Made by a program: the position numbers and the translations under genes
Notes under the pieces: generated by a model
What the model was told of the DNA's origin: nothing
The model's database searches: none
Seen by the model: only the letters and a program-made list of their open reading frames with translations
From: Proteus sp. FME41
GTDB lineage: Bacteria; Pseudomonadota; Gammaproteobacteria; Enterobacterales; Enterobacteriaceae
DNA: 64,000 nt
Direction of reading: 5' to 3'
Assembly: GCF_014897315.1 (NCBI RefSeq)
Contig: NZ_JABUYL010000014.1
Location: forward strand, 55,663 to 119,662
Shown: piece after piece, positions 18,712 to 29,440 of the stretch
How the letters are laid out: each line of letters opens with the position of its first letter
Position numbering within the stretch: the first letter of the stretch is position 1

Positions 18712-18739
18712 AAAAAAGAGCCTTAAAAGGCTCTTTTTT
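18712..18739. terminator. Bidirectional terminator between yibQ and tdh
   Basis: Near-perfect palindrome, AAAAAAGAGCCTT against AAGGCTCTTTTTT, with a 2-base centre, placed between convergent genes. It has A- and T-runs serving both strands. Confidence 0.9.
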
Positions 18740-18756
18740 TGCTTAGTGATCACTCA

Positions 18757-19782
18757 TTACTGCCAATATAAAATAACTTTACCTGATTGACCTGAACGCA
18801 TGATATCAAAGCCTTTTTGGAATTCATCGATTGGAAATTGATGAGTAATAATCGGAGAGAGATCAAGACCAGACTGAATAAGTGCTGCCATCTTATACCA
18901 TGTTTCAAACATCTCACGACCATAGATACCTTTAATAAACAGCCCTTTAAAGATAACTTGTCCCCAATCAATTGCCATATCAGAAGGTGGAATACCTAAT
19001 AGCGCAATACGACCACCATGATTCATGGTGTTAAGCATGGTACGAAATGCAGGTGGCGCACCTGACATTTCTAATCCCACATCAAAACCTTCTGTCATAC
19101 CCAATTCTTTCATAACATCCATTAGGTTTTCTTTGCTGACATTCACCGCTCTGGTAACACCCATTTTTTTCGCGAGATCAAGGCGATATTCATTAACATC
19201 GGTGATCACCACATGACGTGCTCCAACATGCTTACAAATTGCAGCCGCCATAATCCCAATAGGGCCAGCACCTGAAACTAATACATCTTCGCCCACTAAA
19301 TCAAAAGATAACGCGGTATGCACAGCATTACCAAAGGGATCAAAAATAGCGGCTAGTTCATCAGAAATATTGTCTGGAATTTTAAACGCATTAAAGGCGG
19401 GGATAACCAAATATTCAGCGAAACAGCCGGGGCGATTTACACCGACACCGATAGTATTACGGCATAAATGAGTACGACCACCGCGACAGTTACGACAATG
19501 ACCACAAGTGATATGCCCTTCACCAGAAACACGATCACCAATATTAAAACCTTTAACTTCCTGCCCTATCGCAACAATTTCACCGATATATTCATGACCT
19601 ACAACCATAGGAACAGGAATTGTTTTTTGTGACCATTCGTCCCAGTTGTAAATATGAACGTCAGTGCCACAAATCGCTGTTTTACGAATTTTGATCATCA
19701 CATCGTTATGACCAAGTTCAGGTACTGGAACATCAGTCATCCAAATACCTTCTTGTGCTTTTAATTTTGACAATGCTTTCAT
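18757..19782 (-). CDS. tdh: L-threonine 3-dehydrogenase
   Basis: Zinc- and NAD-dependent oxidation of threonine to 2-amino-3-ketobutyrate. The 341-residue medium-chain dehydrogenase shows the catalytic zinc cysteine in [16 protein letters not shown] and GHEYIGEI. The structural zinc cluster is [15 protein letters not shown], and the Rossmann motif is [11 protein letters not shown]. It lies 9 bases downstream of kbl, whose product uses the ketobutyrate. Confidence 0.97.
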   Translation of the reverse strand: MKALSKLKAQEGIWMTDVPVPELGHNDVMIKIRKTAICGTDVHIYNWDEWSQKTIPVPMVVGHEYIGEIVAIGQEVKGFNIGDRVSGEGHITCGHCRNCRGGRTHLCRNTIGVGVNRPGCFAEYLVIPAFNAFKIPDNISDELAAIFDPFGNAVHTALSFDLVGEDVLVSGAGPIGIMAAAICKHVGARHVVITDVNEYRLDLAKKMGVTRAVNVSKENLMDVMKELGMTEGFDVGLEMSGAPPAFRTMLNTMNHGGRIALLGIPPSDMAIDWGQVIFKGLFIKGIYGREMFETWYKMAALIQSGLDLSPIITHQFPIDEFQKGFDIMRSGQSGKVILYWQ

Positions 19783-19791
19783 ATAGGAACC

Positions 19792-20991
19792 TTATGCAAT
19801 CACATTAAGTTGTTTACCAATTTTGATAAATGCCGCCACTGCGCGCTCAATTTGCTCAGTGGTGTGTGCAGCCGACATTTGTGTACGAATACGCGCTTGC
19901 CCTTGTGGCACAACAGGATAGAAAAATCCTGTAACATAAATTCCTTCATCCAATAAACGAGTGGCAAATTCTTGTGCTAATTTAGCGTCGCCTAACATAA
20001 CGGGGATAATCGCATGATCTGCGCCAGCTAATGTAAAACCAGCGGCACTCATTTTTTCACGGAAAAGTGAGGCGTTGCGCCATAAACGAGCACGAATTTC
20101 ATCGCCTGACTTTAATAAATCCAAAACAGCAATAGACGCCGAAACAATCGCAGGAGCTAACGAGTTAGAGAATAAATAAGGGCGAGAACGTTGACGTAAC
20201 CACTCAACCACTTCTTTACGCGCTGCGGTATACCCACCAGAAGCACCACCTAACGCCTTACCTAAAGTCCCCGTGATAATGTCGACTCTGCCCATCACAT
20301 CACAATACTCATGGGTTCCGCGACCTTGTGTACCCACAAAACCAACAGCATGAGAATCATCAACCATGACGAGAGCACCGAATTCATCCGCTAAATCACA
20401 TATACTTTTTAGATCAGCAATCACACCATCCATTGAAAACACACCATCAGTGGCGATCATAATATGGCGAGCATTATCTGCTTTGGCTTTTTCTAGCTGA
20501 ATACGGAGTTCTGCCATATCGTTATTGGCATAGCGATAACGTTTTGCTTTACATAAACGTACACCATCAATAATAGAGGCATGATTTAAGGCATCAGAAA
20601 TAATCGCATCTTCTGGGCCCATTAATGTTTCAAATAATCCACCATTCGCATCAAAGCAAGATGAATACAAAATGGCATCTTCCATTCCTAAAAATTCAGC
20701 AATTTTATTTTCTAATGTTTTATGTGAATCTTGTGTGCCACAAATAAAACGGACAGATGCCATTCCAAATCCGTGGCTATCCATGCCCGCTTTGGCAGCT
20801 TCAATCAGTTTGGGATGATTTGCTAAACCTAAATAGTTATTAGCACAGAAATTAATTACATGACTTCCATCAGCAACAGCAATATCTGCACTTTGCGAAG
20901 AAGTGATAATGCGCTCATTCTTAAAGAGGCCATCTTGGCGAGTTTGTTCGAGTTGTTGATTAATTTGTTGATAAAATGCGGGAGTAGACAT
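19792..20991 (-). CDS. kbl: 2-amino-3-ketobutyrate CoA ligase (glycine C-acetyltransferase)
   Basis: PLP enzyme that splits 2-amino-3-ketobutyrate with CoA into glycine and acetyl-CoA. It has 399 residues, the PLP lysine in [14 protein letters not shown], and the family motifs [10 protein letters not shown] and DDSHAVGF. First gene of the kbl-tdh operon. A divergent 270-base region separates it from hldD and holds the promoters of both. Confidence 0.97.
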   Translation of the reverse strand: MSTPAFYQQINQQLEQTRQDGLFKNERIITSSQSADIAVADGSHVINFCANNYLGLANHPKLIEAAKAGMDSHGFGMASVRFICGTQDSHKTLENKIAEFLGMEDAILYSSCFDANGGLFETLMGPEDAIISDALNHASIIDGVRLCKAKRYRYANNDMAELRIQLEKAKADNARHIMIATDGVFSMDGVIADLKSICDLADEFGALVMVDDSHAVGFVGTQGRGTHEYCDVMGRVDIITGTLGKALGGASGGYTAARKEVVEWLRQRSRPYLFSNSLAPAIVSASIAVLDLLKSGDEIRARLWRNASLFREKMSAAGFTLAGADHAIIPVMLGDAKLAQEFATRLLDEGIYVTGFFYPVVPQGQARIRTQMSAAHTTEQIERAVAAFIKIGKQLNVIA

Positions 20992-21261
20992 ACTTTCTCC
21001 TAAGACAGCTATTCGAAAAGAGACAATACAAATAGTTTGACTACAATATAGTCAATATTGTTTCTTATTCTATGCCGTTGTTCTATTAAAAACGACAAAT
21101 GTAAATAAATAATGTTATTTATGTAGTTAAGATCACTAATACGCACTGTTTTATTCGAGAATTTCAGTCTGTTGTCCCGTGATGAATACTACCGTTAACG
21201 CTGTTCAGTGTTATTATAGACCTAGAGCTAATTTTTAGATTTTATATGAAGGGGTAGCCAC

Positions 21262-22200
21262 ATGATTATCGTCACGGGCGGTGCAGGTTTTATCGGCAGC
21301 AATATTGTTAAAGCATTAAATGATGAAGGTTATACTGATATCTTAGTTGTTGATAACCTTAAAGATGGCACCAAATTTGTGAATTTGGTTGATCTCAATA
21401 TCACTGATTACATGGATAAAGAAGACTTTATTGCTAGCGTTGTTGCGGGTGATGATTTCGGTGATATTGATGCGGTTTTCCATGAAGGCGCTTGCTCTTC
21501 CACCACTGAGTGGGATGGCAAATATATGATGGATAACAACTATCAATATTCTAAAGAGCTACTTCATTTTTGTCTTGAACGCCAAATTCCTTTCTTATAT
21601 GCCTCTTCTGCTGCAACTTATGGGGGTCGTACAGATAACTTTATCGAAGATAGAAAATATGAAGCGCCTTTAAATGTCTATGGCTATTCAAAATTCTTAT
21701 TCGATGAATATGTACGCCAGATCTTACCTGAAGCAGATTCAATGATTTGTGGCTTCCGTTATTTTAATGTTTATGGCCCTCGTGAAGGACATAAAGGTGG
21801 CATGGCAAGTGTTGCGTTCCATTTAAATAACCAAGTAAATGCGGGCCAAAATCCAAAATTATTTGAAGGTAGCGAAACCTTCCAACGTGATTTTATTTAT
21901 GTTGGGGATGTGGCTGCGGTTAATTTATGGTTCTGGCGTAATAATGTATCCGGTATTTTTAACTGTGGTACAGGCCGTGCTGAATCATTCCAAGCTGTTG
22001 CCGATGCCGTTATTGCTCATCATAAAGATAAAGATCTTTCTATTGAACATATTGAGTTCCCTGAGAAATTAAAAGGTCGTTATCAAGCCTTTACACAAGC
22101 TGATTTAACAAATTTACGTAAAACGGGTTATACCGCACCTTTTAAAACAGTTGCTGAAGGCGTAGCGCTTTATATGCAATGGTTAAATCAAGGTAAGTAA
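21262..22200 (+). CDS. hldD: ADP-L-glycero-D-manno-heptose 6-epimerase
   Basis: Last step in making ADP-L,D-heptose for the LPS inner core. The 312-residue short-chain dehydrogenase-type epimerase has NADP motif [20 protein letters not shown] and the catalytic YGYSK. AAGGGG lies 10 bases before the ATG. First gene of hldD-waaF-waaC. Confidence 0.97.
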   Translation: MIIVTGGAGFIGSNIVKALNDEGYTDILVVDNLKDGTKFVNLVDLNITDYMDKEDFIASVVAGDDFGDIDAVFHEGACSSTTEWDGKYMMDNNYQYSKELLHFCLERQIPFLYASSAATYGGRTDNFIEDRKYEAPLNVYGYSKFLFDEYVRQILPEADSMICGFRYFNVYGPREGHKGGMASVAFHLNNQVNAGQNPKLFEGSETFQRDFIYVGDVAAVNLWFWRNNVSGIFNCGTGRAESFQAVADAVIAHHKDKDLSIEHIEFPEKLKGRYQAFTQADLTNLRKTGYTAPFKTVAEGVALYMQWLNQGK

Positions 22201-22209
22201 TCACTGTTT

Positions 22210-23259
22210 ATGAAAATCTTTGTGGTAGGGCCTTCATGGGTCGGGGACATGATGATGTCCCAAAGTCTTTATCGTACATTGAAAGCATTACATCCTGCGG
22301 CAACGATTGATGTGATGGCACCGGCATGGTGCCGCCCATTACTCGAAAAAATGCCAGAAGTTGATAATGCGATCCCGATGCCATTAGGCCATGGTGCTTT
22401 AGCCATTGGTGAGCGCCGTCGTTTAGGAAAACAATTAAAAGCGCAAGGTTATACTCACGCTTATGTATTACCCAACTCGTTTAAGTCTGCATTAGTGCCT
22501 TTCTTTGCAGATATTCCTAAACGCACAGGATGGCGTGGAGAAATGCGCTATGGGCTATTAAATGATTTACGCCCTTTAGATAAAGACGCCTTTCCACTGA
22601 TGGTTGAACGCTATGTAGCGCTAGCTTATGACAAACAAAAGGTGCAAAAAGCGACTGATTTACCGCAACCTCTGTTATGGCCTAAGTTATCCGTTATCGA
22701 GAGTGATATCTCTACCACATTGAGTCAATTTTCATTATCGACTCAACGTCCTGCGATTGGTTTTTGCCCAGGTGCTGAATTTGGCCCCGCTAAACGTTGG
22801 CCTCATTACCATTACGCTGCTTTAGCACAGAAACTGATTGAGCAAGGCTATCAAATCTTCTTATTTGGCTCTCAAAAAGATAAAGAAGCAGGCGAAGAAA
22901 TAAAACAAGCCTTAACGTCAGAAGCACGTGAAGCGTGTTTTAATCTTGCGGGTGAAACCAGTCTTGAGCAAGCCGTTAATTTGATTGCATCGTGTAAAGC
23001 TGTTGTTAGTAATGACTCAGGTTTAATGCATGTGGCTGCCGCGTTAGCGCGTCCATTAGTCGCCCTTTATGGCCCAAGTAGCCCTGATTTTACACCACCT
23101 TTATCAGATAAAGCGCGCGTGATCCGTTTAATTACTGGCTATCACAAAGTACGTAAAGGGGATGCTGAACAAGGTTATCACCAAAGCTTAATTGATATTC
23201 AGCCAGAGAAAGTTTTTGCTGAGTTAGATAATTTACTGTCAACGGAGCCAACAGTGTGA
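22210..23259 (+). CDS. waaF: ADP-heptose:LPS heptosyltransferase II
   Basis: GT9 enzyme that adds the second L,D-heptose to the inner core. The 349-residue protein shows VVGPSWVGDMMMSQ, PGAEFGPAKRWP and the ADP-binding VSNDSGLMHVAAAL. It starts 9 bases after hldD and its stop overlaps the waaC start by 4 bases. Confidence 0.96.
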   Translation: MKIFVVGPSWVGDMMMSQSLYRTLKALHPAATIDVMAPAWCRPLLEKMPEVDNAIPMPLGHGALAIGERRRLGKQLKAQGYTHAYVLPNSFKSALVPFFADIPKRTGWRGEMRYGLLNDLRPLDKDAFPLMVERYVALAYDKQKVQKATDLPQPLLWPKLSVIESDISTTLSQFSLSTQRPAIGFCPGAEFGPAKRWPHYHYAALAQKLIEQGYQIFLFGSQKDKEAGEEIKQALTSEAREACFNLAGETSLEQAVNLIASCKAVVSNDSGLMHVAAALARPLVALYGPSSPDFTPPLSDKARVIRLITGYHKVRKGDAEQGYHQSLIDIQPEKVFAELDNLLSTEPTV

Positions 23260-24212
23260 AACGGGTGTTAATTGTCAAAACCTCATCTATGGGAGATGTT
23301 TTACATACATTGCCCGCATTAACAGACGCCATAAACACATATCCCGATATTCGTTTTGATTGGGTTGTCGAAGAAGGTTTTGCACAAATCCCAAGCTGGC
23401 ATCAAGCTGTTGATACAGTTATTCCTGTGGCAATACGCCGTTGGCGAAAAAATTGGTTTAGTGCGCCTATTCGTGCTGAACGCGCACAATTTCGTCGTGC
23501 TATTCAAGCTCCTCATTATGATGCCGTTATTGATGCGCAAGGGTTACTGAAAAGTGCATTTTTGGTCACTCGATACGCCAAAGGCACTAAACATGGTTAT
23601 TCTCGTCAATGCGCCCGTGAGCCTTTAGCAAGTTTCTTTTACGATATTCGCCACGATGTCAGTAAAAAAATGCATGCGGTTGAACGAATTCGCCAACTAT
23701 TTGCACTAAGCTTAAATTATCCGATCCCACAGTCTCAGGGGGATTATGGTATTGCACAGCATTTTCGCTCACTTCCTACCTTTGATGAGCGCCCTTATCT
23801 GGTATTCTTGCACGCAACAACCCGTGATGAAAAACATTGGCCTGAATCCCATTGGCGAGAATTAATCGCCCTACTTGATGATTCTGGAGTACGTATTAAA
23901 TTACCTTGGGGTGCAGAGCATGAGCATCAACGAGCCATTCGCCTAGCAAAAGATTTTGACTACGTTGATGTGTTACCGAAGATGTCGTTAGCTCAAGTGG
24001 CTCAAGTTATTGCGGGTGCTAAAAGCGTCGTTTCTGTTGATACAGGATTAAGCCATTTAACGGCCGCACTGGATAAGCCGAATATCACCTTATTTGGCCC
24101 TACCGATCCCGGTTTAATTGGCGGTTACGGTAAAGCCCAAACTTCTGTAAAAGCAGAAGGTGGGGATATTGGGGAGATTCGTGCACAGCAGATATTCACT
24201 CTTTTAACTTAA
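23256..24212 (+). CDS. waaC: ADP-heptose:LPS heptosyltransferase I
   Basis: GT9 enzyme that adds the first heptose to Kdo. The 318-residue protein has VKTSSMGDVLHTLPAL at the N-terminus, HATTRDEKHWPE, and VSVDTGLSHLTAAL. The start is GTG 23256, overlapping the waaF stop (GTGA). No terminator separates it from the following glycosyltransferase. Confidence 0.96.
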   Translation: MKRVLIVKTSSMGDVLHTLPALTDAINTYPDIRFDWVVEEGFAQIPSWHQAVDTVIPVAIRRWRKNWFSAPIRAERAQFRRAIQAPHYDAVIDAQGLLKSAFLVTRYAKGTKHGYSRQCAREPLASFFYDIRHDVSKKMHAVERIRQLFALSLNYPIPQSQGDYGIAQHFRSLPTFDERPYLVFLHATTRDEKHWPESHWRELIALLDDSGVRIKLPWGAEHEHQRAIRLAKDFDYVDVLPKMSLAQVAQVIAGAKSVVSVDTGLSHLTAALDKPNITLFGPTDPGLIGGYGKAQTSVKAEGGDIGEIRAQQIFTLLT

Positions 24213-24237
24213 AATATGGACTATTTGGTTTAACTAA

Positions 24238-25143
24238 ATGAAAAAATTATCAATTATTGTCAATATTAAAGATTTAGAACATGTTATCTCTAAGTGCTTA
24301 GAAAGCATTGAAGCATCATTAGAATTTTATCCTAACTCCGAGTATGAGATATTAATGATTGATGATAATTCAACTGATAACACACCTGAAATACTCAAAT
24401 TTTTTGAAAGAAAAAATTTATCTTTTAAATATATTAGAACAACTTTTTGTAATCTAGGTAAGGCAAGAAAATACGCAATATCCCAATGCACTGGAGATTA
24501 TATTACTTTTATTGATGGTGATGATTTTATTGCCACAGTTGATTTTTCTAAATTAGCTCCAATTTTAGATAAACAACCTGATATCATTATTACAGGATTA
24601 AACGAAGTATTTAAAAAAGACGATGAAGTGATTAAAACTACACTTGAAAAACCATTATTTTTAAATAGAAACCAAGCTATTACTCATTTTTTAATCCATA
24701 AAAAATATCAGGCTCATTTATGTGGAAAATTTTTTAAAAGTGAAATTTTAAAATCAATTGATTATCCAGAAGTATATTGTTATGAAGATGCTTTTGCTTT
24801 TCCAGATATATTAAATAACAGTAATAACATTGTATATTTAGAAGGAAAATTCTATAATTACATTAAAGATGATAACAGTTTATCCAATAACATAAATACT
24901 AAAAAAATAGACCTAATGGCTGATGTCATCTTGAAGATGTATCAAGTTTTTCCTAATGATTTTTATAATTTAATTAGTTGTCATGCTATCGAACACTTAT
25001 TAAAATATAACACTCAATTAAGTAACCATAAGCAATTAAAGAACAAAATAGAAAAAATAAAGATACTAAATTTTCTATTTGATTTTAATATTAGAACTAG
25101 TTTTAAGAAAAAATACATCTTATATAAAATAAGATCTAATTGA
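24238..25143 (+). CDS. Family 2 glycosyltransferase, probably LPS core, laterally acquired
   Basis: GT-A fold transferase of 301 residues: LSIIVNIKDLEHVI, IDDNSTDNTPEI, LGKARKYAI and FIDGDDF. It is markedly more A+T-rich than hldD-waaF-waaC just before it and resembles the O-antigen GT2 genes in base composition. It starts 25 bases after waaC, probably on the same transcript. Its 3' end overlaps the convergent GT9 gene by 8 bases. Position suggests a strain-specific core sugar transferase. Confidence 0.75.
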   Translation: MKKLSIIVNIKDLEHVISKCLESIEASLEFYPNSEYEILMIDDNSTDNTPEILKFFERKNLSFKYIRTTFCNLGKARKYAISQCTGDYITFIDGDDFIATVDFSKLAPILDKQPDIIITGLNEVFKKDDEVIKTTLEKPLFLNRNQAITHFLIHKKYQAHLCGKFFKSEILKSIDYPEVYCYEDAFAFPDILNNSNNIVYLEGKFYNYIKDDNSLSNNINTKKIDLMADVILKMYQVFPNDFYNLISCHAIEHLLKYNTQLSNHKQLKNKIEKIKILNFLFDFNIRTSFKKKYILYKIRSN

Positions 25144-26212
25144 TTTTAATATAGTTTATGGTGCTATCAAATACCTCATCAACAGTGATATTATTCATTG
25201 TTTTGATAGTACCATCTAAAGATATTTCATTCTTTTTAATCACCTTATGTAAATCCTTATCTTGATAAGGACCTGTCCATTTTGGATCAGCTGTTACAAA
25301 TAGACTAATTGTAGGTACCTGTAACGCTATTGCTAAATGCAGAGGCCCAGTATCTCCCGTTACCAATACATCCATTATTTTTATCTGGCTTAATAAATTA
25401 GGTAATGAAGTTTTACCTACTAAGTTTTCAATATTGCTATGATATTTTTCTGGTAATAATACAAAAAACGCCTCCGGCAATTCTAACTCTCTTGGTGAAC
25501 CAATTAGCTTAATCTGTAGCAATGAGTCACTATCAATAAGTTTTTGAGCTAGCTCTACAAAGTATTTAATAGGCCATCTACGTTCTTGCGTTGATGCCCC
25601 CATCTGAAATCCAATAATATGATAATTTCCTTTATCTAGTTGTTCTATTTCACAAGGAAGTTCCATTCTTGTTTCAGCACTATCAATTCCTAAATAATGA
25701 ATAAGATTAAGTTTCGTTTGAATAATATGCCCTATTCCTGGTTGATGTTCAGCAACAATCCATTTTTGAAACCATTCAGGAATAACTTGAAAAGTATTAC
25801 GTAAAATATACTGACAACCCGCCATTACGGCAAATAACACATCATACGGAAGATGTGAATGTAGAATAATCGCTAACTCAGGTTTATATTTTTTTGCCTG
25901 TAAAGCAATGGGAAGTAAATTTTTTATTTTATTATCCCAAAAAACCACACTGTCTATTTGGTCATAATTCTCGACTAATAATCTATTTTTTTCGCTGGAA
26001 ACCAACGTGATATGTGCATCAGGATAATGCGATCGGATCGCTCTTATTGCGGGAGTATTAAACATAAAATCTCCCAGTGCAGTCGTAGAAAAAATAAGAA
26101 TACTGTTAAATTGAATGTCAGATGAGAATGTTTCTGTTTTTTTCATCTTGCCAAAAAGTGGGTTATAAATATTTAAAAAATTATGTACCCATTTTAATTT
26201 CTTTAACTTCAT
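25136..26212 (-). CDS. Family 9 (heptosyltransferase-type) glycosyltransferase, outer core
   Basis: A 358-residue GT9 protein with STTALGDFMFNTPAIRAI and VLVTGDTGPLHLAIAL, the two ADP-heptose signatures. Last gene of the waaQ-wabG-wabH-wabN direction. Proteus mirabilis core loci carry extra heptosyltransferases (WamA, WamC) acting on the outer core; this is a good candidate for one of these, but the acceptor cannot be read here. It is more A+T-rich than wabN-wabG. Confidence 0.75.
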   Translation of the reverse strand: MKLKKLKWVHNFLNIYNPLFGKMKKTETFSSDIQFNSILIFSTTALGDFMFNTPAIRAIRSHYPDAHITLVSSEKNRLLVENYDQIDSVVFWDNKIKNLLPIALQAKKYKPELAIILHSHLPYDVLFAVMAGCQYILRNTFQVIPEWFQKWIVAEHQPGIGHIIQTKLNLIHYLGIDSAETRMELPCEIEQLDKGNYHIIGFQMGASTQERRWPIKYFVELAQKLIDSDSLLQIKLIGSPRELELPEAFFVLLPEKYHSNIENLVGKTSLPNLLSQIKIMDVLVTGDTGPLHLAIALQVPTISLFVTADPKWTGPYQDKDLHKVIKKNEISLDGTIKTMNNITVDEVFDSTINYIKIN

Positions 26213-26268
26213 CTTATTTTGCCTGTATCTTACTTTGATAATACTCAGCTAACGTCATTCCCTGCACT

Positions 26269-27171
26269 TTATCTGATACTAAATAACATTTCTAAATCGT
26301 GATATAACCCTTCAATCTCTTTTTCAGTACGAAATGTTGGACTACCACCTGGCATAAACTCAGAGGAGTGCAACATAAATTCAATATGGTCATGGCCTTG
26401 TGCTAACGATTTTTCAACAACCTCTATCATTTGTTGGGCATTTCCACCTTTAGGACGAAGCCAATTCACTGAAGGAGCGCGTTGCTTGCCTCTTAATTTA
26501 TCATAACCTTGTTTAACTTTATTCATTAACGGCGAGTGCTTATATTGAATGCTCATCGGCACTTCTAGCAACGTTGAATGACCTGATTTGGTAATATCTT
26601 CCAGATCCATAAAATAAGCATGGCTTGGAAAATCCGTATAATTACTTCCCCCTGATTGTGCAGGATCACCTTTGGTAAAACGCCAATCCACCTTTGGTGT
26701 CACAGAACAATCAACTTGATAACCAAACTCAACCAATAATTGTGCATAAATCTCATTAAATGCCCAACGCCCCGCACGATGACTTAACATTTTAGTTTGC
26801 AGTTTATCTTCAAGTAAGCGCGTCATTAACGCGATTTTTTCTCGCATTTGATCTTTAGGATATTCGATTAGATAAGGCTGATAATGCAGATCATCATCGG
26901 TTAACGGTGTTAATGGTGGGCTATTCCAAGCATGTAAGTGCATACCAATTTCACCCGTATTACGCGCAATAACATCACGAGCAAACTCAATATAGGCTTC
27001 ATCCATCACCATTTCATAATTGGTCAGCCAAACAGGTTTAAAATAGAAGCGCTCACAAAGTTGCTGAAAACGGGGTAAAAAATGCGTATTTTGAGTAGTA
27101 ATATCACGCTCATTTTCCCAAAGATTATCGCCTTCGGTATCTAATGTGATAATAAATGCTGGTTTAGTCAT
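26269..27171 (-). CDS. wabN: LPS-core N-acetylhexosamine deacetylase (WabN-like)
   Basis: Polysaccharide-deacetylase-fold protein of 300 residues, with ITLDTEGDN supplying the first metal acid, GEIGMHLHAW the histidines and SHRAGRWAFN the catalytic arginine region. No signal peptide, so it acts in the cytoplasm on growing core. In Klebsiella and Proteus, WabN removes the acetyl group after WabH adds GlcNAc, leaving GlcN. Its place directly after the wabH-like gene supports this. Confidence 0.85.
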   Translation of the reverse strand: MTKPAFIITLDTEGDNLWENERDITTQNTHFLPRFQQLCERFYFKPVWLTNYEMVMDEAYIEFARDVIARNTGEIGMHLHAWNSPPLTPLTDDDLHYQPYLIEYPKDQMREKIALMTRLLEDKLQTKMLSHRAGRWAFNEIYAQLLVEFGYQVDCSVTPKVDWRFTKGDPAQSGGSNYTDFPSHAYFMDLEDITKSGHSTLLEVPMSIQYKHSPLMNKVKQGYDKLRGKQRAPSVNWLRPKGGNAQQMIEVVEKSLAQGHDHIEFMLHSSEFMPGGSPTFRTEKEIEGLYHDLEMLFSIR

Positions 27172-27209
27172 TAAAATACCTTTTACGCCTTCTTGAGAAA
27201 TAAATAACT

Positions 27210-28313
27210 TTATGACTTAATGAGTGATATATACTGATCAATCACTTCATCAATATCAAATTTTTGGTACATTTCTGGTGTAATTTCAGGTGGCGTAAAA
27301 TAAACTAATCGTATCTTTTCTGCTAACGATGTTGCATTTAACTCTGCTTTATAATTAGCCAGCTCACCTTCCATAATTTCACCAATACCACCGGGACAGT
27401 TGGTACTCACAATCGGTGTATTACAAATCAAAGATTCAACCAACACGTTACCTAAACCTTCGCTGTCAGAGCTTAAAACAACCGCTTTTGCGTCTTTAAT
27501 AACAGCAAATGGGTTTGATAAAAAACCAATTAAACTCACCTTATCTTCTAAATTAAGCTCTGCTATTTTATTTTTAATTTTAGTTGTCACTTCTGAAGAG
27601 CCTTGCCCTGCAATAAATAATTTACAAGGTAGATCTGCTAACGCAAATGCCTCTAATAATCGATCATGTCGTTTAACTTCATGAAAACGACCAATATGCA
27701 GTAAATAATCTTGCCCTTGATAAGAATTACTTTCTAACGCTAGATTTCTAATTTCTTGAATATCAAACGGATTATAAATTGTTTTTAATTGTTGTGGTGA
27801 TATCCCCACGTTTTGGATCAAATCCTGTCCAGCCGCATTGGAAACCGTAATAATATTTTTCTCTTGGTATACTTTTTGGATCTTCTTTTGTTTTAACCAA
27901 CGAGAAAAACCGGTTTTATTACCTAAATAAGATTGGGAAAATATGCCATGAATACAATACCACGTATTTTTATCTGCCAACTCTTTAGATAAAGCAACAA
28001 TCCTATCAGTCTTATGCAAATTCGAAACAACAAGTGATGGAACACCTTTACGTGCAAATAGGGATTTCAGTGTATTATCCATCGATTTGGCTCGACGTTT
28101 TAGTTCAGTTTGTCGATGAAATACTCCTCGATAACTATCTGCATCAATCAATAATTCAATATTAGCGGGAATAGAATAATCACATTTTTCGGCTAAAGAG
28201 AGTAGCGTAACGGTATAACCACGCTGGCTTAAGCCATGACATAGCCTGATAGTGACATTTTCAGCACCACCACCTGGTAATCCATCAATAATAAAAAGGA
28301 TATGTTCCTTCAT
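27210..28313 (-). CDS. wabH: Core N-acetylglucosaminyltransferase (WabH-like, GT4)
   Basis: GT-B fold retaining glycosyltransferase of 367 residues. N-terminal FIIDGLPGGGAENVTIRL, C-terminal LLHIGRFHEVKRHDRLLEAF, and the E-x7-E-type motif SSDSEGLGNVLVESLICNTPIVST. By order and similarity it matches WabH, which adds GlcNAc to the core GalA. It overlaps wabG by 4 bases. Confidence 0.85.
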   Translation of the reverse strand: MKEHILFIIDGLPGGGAENVTIRLCHGLSQRGYTVTLLSLAEKCDYSIPANIELLIDADSYRGVFHRQTELKRRAKSMDNTLKSLFARKGVPSLVVSNLHKTDRIVALSKELADKNTWYCIHGIFSQSYLGNKTGFSRWLKQKKIQKVYQEKNIITVSNAAGQDLIQNVGISPQQLKTIYNPFDIQEIRNLALESNSYQGQDYLLHIGRFHEVKRHDRLLEAFALADLPCKLFIAGQGSSEVTTKIKNKIAELNLEDKVSLIGFLSNPFAVIKDAKAVVLSSDSEGLGNVLVESLICNTPIVSTNCPGGIGEIMEGELANYKAELNATSLAEKIRLVYFTPPEITPEMYQKFDIDEVIDQYISLIKS

Positions 28314-29440
28314 AAACTAAGAACCTTTTGGTAAAGCCCAATTAGTTGTTGAGATAAATGCTCTGGCGTATAAGGCAATATCTTGTTTCGGGCAGCTTTA
28401 GACATTCTATTATCAAGATTATCGGCAGAAATTGTTTCTATTGCACTGACCATTGCCGAAATATCTAGTGCATCAGTGACAAAACCATTAATACCTTGTT
28501 CAATAAATTCAGAGCCACCGCAAGTATAACTAGTAATCACTGGTAAGCCACATGCCATTGCTTCTAAAACAACATTAGGAAAAGGATCATATAAAGTGGG
28601 TAACAATAAACCATCTGCCATTTGATATAAAGGTAAGGTGTCTTTTTGCACACCTAAAAAATGAACTCGATCATGACTTTTTAATTGATGAGCAAGTTGC
28701 TGATATTTTTTCTGCTCTTTATCTTGTCCAACCACAATCAAATGTGCACTTGTACAACTGATTGCTTCTATGGCCGCTTTTAAGCCTTTACGTTCAAACC
28801 CAGAACCCACATAAATAAAACATTTTGCTTCAACAGGAATATGGTATTGCTGGCGTAATTGCTCACGATAAAGTGTTGTTGCAGGAAAAAACCGCTGATT
28901 ATCAATCGCATTATAAATTACGCTAATGCGCTCACTTTCAATTCCAAAGTCTTCCATCACTTCACGTTTCACCATTTCTGAATTACATATAACGCGTTTT
29001 AATTCTGGTGAATGATACATCTCTTTTTCAGACTTCATTACATAGCGGTGATAACAACTATTAAGCAGTAATTGACTACGTAATGGACTTAACACTCGTG
29101 ATCGTTGTAATAACCAGCGACGATGAACACCGTCTCCCGCACGATAAATATCGCATCCAGCAATACGCTCATGGCTTTGTACTAAATCGAACTGTTCTTT
29201 TTGCCAGCATTGCCTTGCACCTTGAGCAAAACCTTTCTCACGACTAATCCGCCCCCATTTCATTGGATTGACAACATGAATATGCCACTGAGGCTGTACT
29301 GCACCAATCCATGAGCGCGTGATCACATTAAGTTCTACGGCTTGATTATCTAATGCCTCAAGTGCTCGCGAAACAAATCGTTCTGCCCCCCCATCAGGTC
29401 GGTATTTTTGACGTACTATAGCCAATCGGAATGAATTCAT
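28310..29440 (-). CDS. wabG: Core galacturonosyltransferase (WabG-like, GT4)
   Basis: GT-B transferase of 376 residues with RPDGGAERFVSRALEAL, YVGSGFERKGLKAAIEA and LPTLYDPFPNVVLEAMACGLPVIT. This matches WabG of Klebsiella and Proteus, which adds GalA to the second heptose, using UDP-GalA that derives from the Ugd product. It overlaps both neighbours (waaQ and wabH) by 4 bases, so translation is coupled. Confidence 0.87.
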   Translation of the reverse strand: MNSFRLAIVRQKYRPDGGAERFVSRALEALDNQAVELNVITRSWIGAVQPQWHIHVVNPMKWGRISREKGFAQGARQCWQKEQFDLVQSHERIAGCDIYRAGDGVHRRWLLQRSRVLSPLRSQLLLNSCYHRYVMKSEKEMYHSPELKRVICNSEMVKREVMEDFGIESERISVIYNAIDNQRFFPATTLYREQLRQQYHIPVEAKCFIYVGSGFERKGLKAAIEAISCTSAHLIVVGQDKEQKKYQQLAHQLKSHDRVHFLGVQKDTLPLYQMADGLLLPTLYDPFPNVVLEAMACGLPVITSYTCGGSEFIEQGINGFVTDALDISAMVSAIETISADNLDNRMSKAARNKILPYTPEHLSQQLIGLYQKVLSL

